Part shown: positions 7,313 through 10,921 of the stretch, in pieces
Layout of the letters: every line of letters begins with the position of its first letter
Numbering within the stretch: the stretch's first letter is position 1
From: Kiritimatiellia bacterium
Lineage (GTDB): Bacteria; Verrucomicrobiota; Kiritimatiellia; SLAD01
NCBI GenBank assembly: GCA_007134175.1
Contig: SLLF01000167.1
Location: 1-10,921, forward strand
Length of the DNA stretch: 10,921 bases
Direction of reading: 5' to 3'
Made by a program: the position numbers and the translations under genes
The notes under the pieces: model-generated
Told to the model about the DNA's origin: nothing
The model's input: only the letters and a program-made list of their open reading frames with translations
The model's database searches: none

Positions 7313-8580
7313 CGCCATGTCCCGCCAAGTTGATCACGGATGACCGGGAAAACCTGCGGCGGCTGGCCAGCCGCTGGGCTGAAATAGCCGCCTTGCCCGC
7401 GCAGCGCGAAAAGGCCGCTCTGTGGCAGCGCTTGAATGATCAGGAGTCGGTGCGTCCCATGGTTTGGATCAACGAAATTCCGTGGCACGAGATGAACGTG
7501 GACGACGAGCTGACGCTGCGCTGCGACGATCCCTGGGCTCGCGAGCAGGAACAAAAAATGCGTCGTTTGCTCTACCAATGGGATCACTTGCCCGGGGACA
7601 TGATCATCTCCGACTATTATCCCTTACCGCTGGTTATTCACAGCACCCGGTTCGGCATCCAGGAAGCGGTGGATGTCGCCCGCACGGATGAGTCCAATAA
7701 CATCGTGTCCCGCCACTTCAACGTGCAAATCGCGTCGTTCGCGGATCTGGAAAAGATCCGCCCGCCTGTCGTGACCTACGACCATGAACGGTCGGAGACA
7801 CACTATCAGTTGGCGGTGGATACCTTCGGCGACATACTGCCGGTGCGTAAACAGGGGCGTGCGCATATCTGGTACACGCCCTGGGATAACATTATACGCT
7901 GGACCGGCGTCGAGGAAGCGATGCTGATGATGGTGGATGATCCGGATCTGGTACATGCCCTGGTGGACAGGGTCGTGCAGGTCTACATGGACGAGCTGGA
8001 CCAACTGGAGCAACAGCATCTCCTGGCGCTGAACGATAACAATGTTCGCATCGGATCGGGTGGTTACGGATACACTAACGCCTTGCCGGGCGAGCCGGTT
8101 GATCCCGGCCAGGTCCGGCCTGCCCAGATGTGGGGGTGTTCCAACGCGCAGATTTTTTCGGAGGTGTCGCCTGCATTCCAGTGGGAATTCGCGGTGCAAC
8201 ATGATTTGCCCTGGATGCGTCGCTGGGGGTTGAACTATTATGGTTGCTGCGAGCCGTTGGACGGAAAGGCGGAAATCCTGGCCCGCATCCCCAACTTGCG
8301 GAAAGTGTCGGTCAGCCCGTGGTGCCAGGTGGCCCGCGCGGTGGAGAGGCTAGGGGGGCAGTATGTGTTGAGCCGTAAACCGAATCCGGCTATTTTCGCC
8401 GAGGATGAATGGCATCCGGAACGCGCGCGCCGGGATCTGCGTGCCTTCCTTGATGAGGCAGGTAGCGACTGCGATGTGGAGATCATCATGAAGGACATAT
8501 CCACCGTGCGCTATCAGCCACAACGTTTGTGGCAATGGGAGCGAATGGCGATGGAAGAAGTGGAAAGGGTGGCAAAATGA
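7309..8580 (+). CDS. Divergent URO-D-superfamily (methyltransferase-like) protein
   Basis: 423 residues, cytoplasmic, second in the operon with ATGA overlaps at both ends. A URO-D/MtaA-type fold is suggested by the helix with DDPDLVHALVDRVVQVYMDEL (210-230), the segment MWGCSNAQIFSEVSP (274-288), and the late block GLNYYGCCEPLDGK (307-320) followed by IPNLRKVSVSPW (327-338) and YVLSRKPNP (352-360). This resembles large, mostly uncharacterised proteins of Lentisphaerota and related phyla annotated as uroporphyrinogen decarboxylase-like. The N-terminal RQAGR motif of true haem-pathway UroD is absent, so it is not HemE. Cys277, Cys313 and Cys314 could bind a metal, as in corrinoid-dependent methyltransferases of this superfamily, but I cannot show it. 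The start is fixed by the overlap and by GGAAAGGAA upstream. Superfamily membership is probable; the reaction is unknown. Confidence 0.75.
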   Translation: MTPCPAKLITDDRENLRRLASRWAEIAALPAQREKAALWQRLNDQESVRPMVWINEIPWHEMNVDDELTLRCDDPWAREQEQKMRRLLYQWDHLPGDMIISDYYPLPLVIHSTRFGIQEAVDVARTDESNNIVSRHFNVQIASFADLEKIRPPVVTYDHERSETHYQLAVDTFGDILPVRKQGRAHIWYTPWDNIIRWTGVEEAMLMMVDDPDLVHALVDRVVQVYMDELDQLEQQHLLALNDNNVRIGSGGYGYTNALPGEPVDPGQVRPAQMWGCSNAQIFSEVSPAFQWEFAVQHDLPWMRRWGLNYYGCCEPLDGKAEILARIPNLRKVSVSPWCQVARAVERLGGQYVLSRKPNPAIFAEDEWHPERARRDLRAFLDEAGSDCDVEIIMKDISTVRYQPQRLWQWERMAMEEVERVAK

Positions 8581-9638
8581 GTGTTGAAGATGGTTGGGCT
8601 GCGCTGCATCTCGATAGACCGCCGCAGGTGCCCCGGACGGAATATTCCGTTGAGCGTCATTGGGATCTGCTGAAGGCCGTTACCGGACAGGCGGTTGGTC
8701 CTGACAGTGCACCGGAAGTCATGTTGGAGGTGCAGGCACTCTTTTTCAAGAAATGGAACTACGGATTGCGCTGGAGCACCTTCATTAACCGCAAGGCCTT
8801 CGAGGGCGGCCGCTGCACCGATATGGGCCATGCCGAATACGCCGCCGGCGGCACCGACCGGAGAGATACGGTAACCTGTCCTTTTACCACTCCGGAAGAA
8901 TGCCTGTCCTTCGACCCGCTCGATGAATACGGTCCGGTGGACAAAGCGGCCGCCCGTCGGGCCTTCGAGGAGAATTACCGGTCGAAGTGTGAAAAGTTCC
9001 GGGATGGCGTCAATATGAGCGGCGTCTACATCACGCTTTTCTCAGGCCTGATCGATATCTTCGGTTGGGACATGCTGTTGACGGCGGGCGGGACCGACAT
9101 GGCCGCATTCGGTGAGGTGGCCCGGCGCTATGAACGCTGGATTACGCCTTATTTCGAGGCCTTTGCCGAATCCGATGTGCCGGTTATGATGTCGCACGAC
9201 GATATTGTCTGGACGTCAGGGCCTGTGTTTCCGCCGGCGTGGTACCGCGAGTACATCTTTCCGGCCTATGCCCGTATGTGGCGACCGGTGTTGGATGCGG
9301 GCAAGCGGTTGCTGTTTACCAGCGACGGCGACTATACGATGTTTTTCGACGATATCGTCACGGCCGGTGCTCACGTGCTGGTGATGGAGCCTATGAGCGA
9401 CATGGCATTGTTTGCGGAAAAATATGGCCGGACGCACGGATTTGTCGGTAACGCCGATACGCGGGTTCTGTTGAGCGGGACGCGCGCGGAGATTCGCGCT
9501 GAAGTGGAACGCTGCATGGCCATTGGCAAGGATTGTCCCGGCTTCTTCATGGCTGTGGGGAATCACATTCCAGCAAATACACCGGTTGCAAACGCACTCT
9601 ATTATAATGAAGTGTATGAGGAGCTGTCCCGACGATGA
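8577..9638 (+). CDS. URO-D-family protein, possible corrinoid-type methyltransferase partner
   Basis: 353 residues from the ATG at 8577. An in-frame ATG at 8529 exists, but the 8577 start gives the same ATGA overlap as the neighbouring junctions and has AAAGGG upstream, so it is preferred. Family signatures: DMGHAEYAAGGTDRRD (82-97), MSHDDIVWTSGP (205-216), LLFTSDGDYTMFFDDIVTAG (245-264), and the C-terminal GNADTRVLLSGT (291-302) with IPANTP (331-336), the typical URO-D/MtaA ending. RQAGR is absent, so it is not the haem enzyme. Relatives transfer methyl groups to or from corrinoid proteins. At the position where zinc-type methyltransferases usually show His-x-Cys-Gly, this protein reads TSDG (248-251), lacking the usual ligands, so chemistry by that exact route is doubtful. 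It may act jointly with the preceding gene. Fold firm, function open. Confidence 0.88.
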   Translation: MSVEDGWAALHLDRPPQVPRTEYSVERHWDLLKAVTGQAVGPDSAPEVMLEVQALFFKKWNYGLRWSTFINRKAFEGGRCTDMGHAEYAAGGTDRRDTVTCPFTTPEECLSFDPLDEYGPVDKAAARRAFEENYRSKCEKFRDGVNMSGVYITLFSGLIDIFGWDMLLTAGGTDMAAFGEVARRYERWITPYFEAFAESDVPVMMSHDDIVWTSGPVFPPAWYREYIFPAYARMWRPVLDAGKRLLFTSDGDYTMFFDDIVTAGAHVLVMEPMSDMALFAEKYGRTHGFVGNADTRVLLSGTRAEIRAEVERCMAIGKDCPGFFMAVGNHIPANTPVANALYYNEVYEELSRR

Positions 9639-10921
9639 ATACCGAAAGATCCTGTCCGCCTAACATCGTCTTCCTGTTCAGCGACCAGCAGCGCTGGGAT
9701 ACCTGCGGGTGCTATGGTCAGCCGTTGAATCTCACGCCCCACCTCGACCGCATCGCGGCCGAGGGCGTGCGTGGTGAACATGCCTTCACCTGCCAACCGG
9801 TTTGTGGCCCGGCGCGGGCCTGCCTCCAGACGGGCAAATACGCCACAGAGGTCGGTTGCCACGTCAACCATTGCCGGTTGCCCGAAAACGAAAAAACCAT
9901 CGCCCACTGGATCGGCGGTGCCGGTTACGACACGGCCTATATCGGCAAGTGGCATCTGGCCTCCTGCGGGCCGAAAAATGGTCCGGACGACTTCCGTGAA
10001 CTACCGGTTCCGCCGGACCGGCGCGGCGGCTACAAGGAGTGGTTGGCGGCGGACGTGCTGGAGTTCACTTCGCACGCCTACGATGGACATGTTTTTGATG
10101 GGGCTGGGGAGCGCCGGGATTTTCCGGCAGGCCGCTACCGGGCCGACGCGCTGACCGACTGGGCGCTGGACTATCTGCGCACGCGTGAAGCGGATAAGCC
10201 CTTCTTCCTGTTCGTTTCCTTCGTCGAGCCTCATCATCAGAACGATCACAAGCATTACGAAGGACCGCACGGGTCGAAAGAACGTTTCAAGGACTTCGTG
10301 GTGCCCGGTGATCTGGTCGACACGAAGGGCGATTGGCGGACGGAATATCCCGACTATCTGGGCTGCGTACAGGCGTTGGATGCGAATGTCGGTCGTATTG
10401 ATGCGGCGCTACGTGACCGAGGCCTGGCCGACAACACGCTGCTGATCTATACCAGCGATCACGGGTCGCACTTCCGTACGCGGACCGCCGAATACAAGCG
10501 GGCCTGTCACGATGCGTGTATTCGGGTCCCGCTGATCCTGCGCGGTCCGGGTTTTACGGGCGGACAGGCACGATCAGAACTGGTCAGCTTGATCGATCTG
10601 CCTCCGACTCTGCTGCGGGCGGCCGGCGTTACGCCGCCGCCTGAAATGCGCGGTCGGCCGCTTCAGGAGTTGCTTGAAGGCCGGGCCGCGTCGTGGCCGG
10701 AGGAGGTGTTTCTACAGATCAGCGAATCCCAGTGCGGGCGCGCCATTCGCACGCGTCAATGGAAGTACAGCGTGTTCGCGCCGGACCGGACCGGCGCCGA
10801 TCCGGCGAGCGACTGGTACGAGGAGGAATACCTCTACAATCTCGATAGCGACCCGCACGAACGCCATAACCTCGTGCGCGATTCCGCCTGCGCCGACATC
10901 CGCCGGGAACTGGCCGAGCGA
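9635..10921 (+). CDS. Type I (formylglycine) sulfatase, partial (C-terminus cut by window edge)
   Basis: Hydrolyses sulfate esters, here probably on a sulfated sugar from the same glycan as the fucosidase. I translated 429 residues before the window ends; relatives run about 450-550. Active site: metal ligand D17 in FSDQQR; Cys57 in CGPAR (57-61), the C-x-P-x-R site whose Cys is converted to formylglycine; GKYATE (67-72); GKWH (104-107, K105 and H107); SDHG (274-277, D275 and H276); K289. RVPLI (297-301) and LYNLDSDPHE (400-409) are typical of the family. The alkaline-phosphatase-like domain starts at residue 9 with no signal peptide, so the enzyme should be cytoplasmic, whereas many family members are exported. 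A maturation enzyme (FGE or anSME) must be encoded elsewhere. Nine cysteines fall in the first 111 residues, which is high. The ATGA overlap with the previous gene suggests coupling. The sulfated substrate is inferred from context. Confidence 0.96.
   Translation, partial: MNTERSCPPNIVFLFSDQQRWDTCGCYGQPLNLTPHLDRIAAEGVRGEHAFTCQPVCGPARACLQTGKYATEVGCHVNHCRLPENEKTIAHWIGGAGYDTAYIGKWHLASCGPKNGPDDFRELPVPPDRRGGYKEWLAADVLEFTSHAYDGHVFDGAGERRDFPAGRYRADALTDWALDYLRTREADKPFFLFVSFVEPHHQNDHKHYEGPHGSKERFKDFVVPGDLVDTKGDWRTEYPDYLGCVQALDANVGRIDAALRDRGLADNTLLIYTSDHGSHFRTRTAEYKRACHDACIRVPLILRGPGFTGGQARSELVSLIDLPPTLLRAAGVTPPPEMRGRPLQELLEGRAASWPEEVFLQISESQCGRAIRTRQWKYSVFAPDRTGADPASDWYEEEYLYNLDSDPHERHNLVRDSACADIRRELAER

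Noticed and set aside
7624..8202. 192-codon open frame on the minus strand
   Set aside because: Antisense to the first URO-D-like gene, with no domain and no convincing ribosome site.
8529..8576. Earlier ATG for the second URO-D gene
   Set aside because: In frame, but it would overlap the previous gene by 52 bases; the ATG at 8577 has a better ribosome site and the same ATGA layout as the other junctions.
7309..9638. Haem-pathway uroporphyrinogen decarboxylase (HemE)
   Set aside because: Both proteins lack the N-terminal RQAGR motif and sit in a glycan operon, so only the superfamily is shared.
1..10921. CRISPR array, tRNA or rRNA genes
   Set aside because: No regularly spaced repeats and no tRNA- or rRNA-like sequence was seen on either strand; nearly all the window is taken by protein genes.

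Overview
The window (10,921 bases, GC-rich) reads as a bacterial chromosome segment. A zinc-ribbon Ser/Thr kinase, a metallophosphatase fused to a PQQ-like beta-propeller, and an operon of GH29 fucosidase, two URO-D-superfamily proteins and a type I sulfatase together suggest the PVC superphylum, with Kiritimatiellota or Lentisphaerota most likely. That placement is an inference from gene content; there is no rRNA or other phylogenetic marker apart from asd.

Left half, minus strand (right to left): an 815-residue calcineurin-like phosphoesterase/beta-propeller protein (5766-3319); a 625-base gap holding a putative non-autonomous mobile element (2813-3261) with 16-bp terminal inverted repeats, a 9-bp target duplication and a second inverted repeat pair inside it; a promoter (2767-2794); a membrane-anchored Ser/Thr kinase (2693-1173); and aspartate-semialdehyde dehydrogenase asd, which runs off the left edge (1078-1).

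Right half, plus strand: a 226-base divergent promoter region (5767-5992) leads into a tightly packed operon: GH29 alpha-L-fucosidase (5993-7312), a divergent URO-D-like protein (7309-8580), a clear URO-D-family protein (8577-9638) and a type I sulfatase (9635-10921, cut by the right edge). All three junctions are 4-base ATGA stop/start overlaps, which points to translational coupling and one shared pathway. None of the four proteins shows a signal peptide, so the operon looks built for cytoplasmic processing of an imported sulfated, fucose-containing glycan. The URO-D-like pair may perform a methyl-transfer step, for example demethylating O-methyl sugars, but no corrinoid protein lies inside the window to prove it.

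The most notable signals are the undescribed MITE-like element with its nested repeat, and the placement of two URO-D-superfamily proteins between a fucosidase and a sulfatase.
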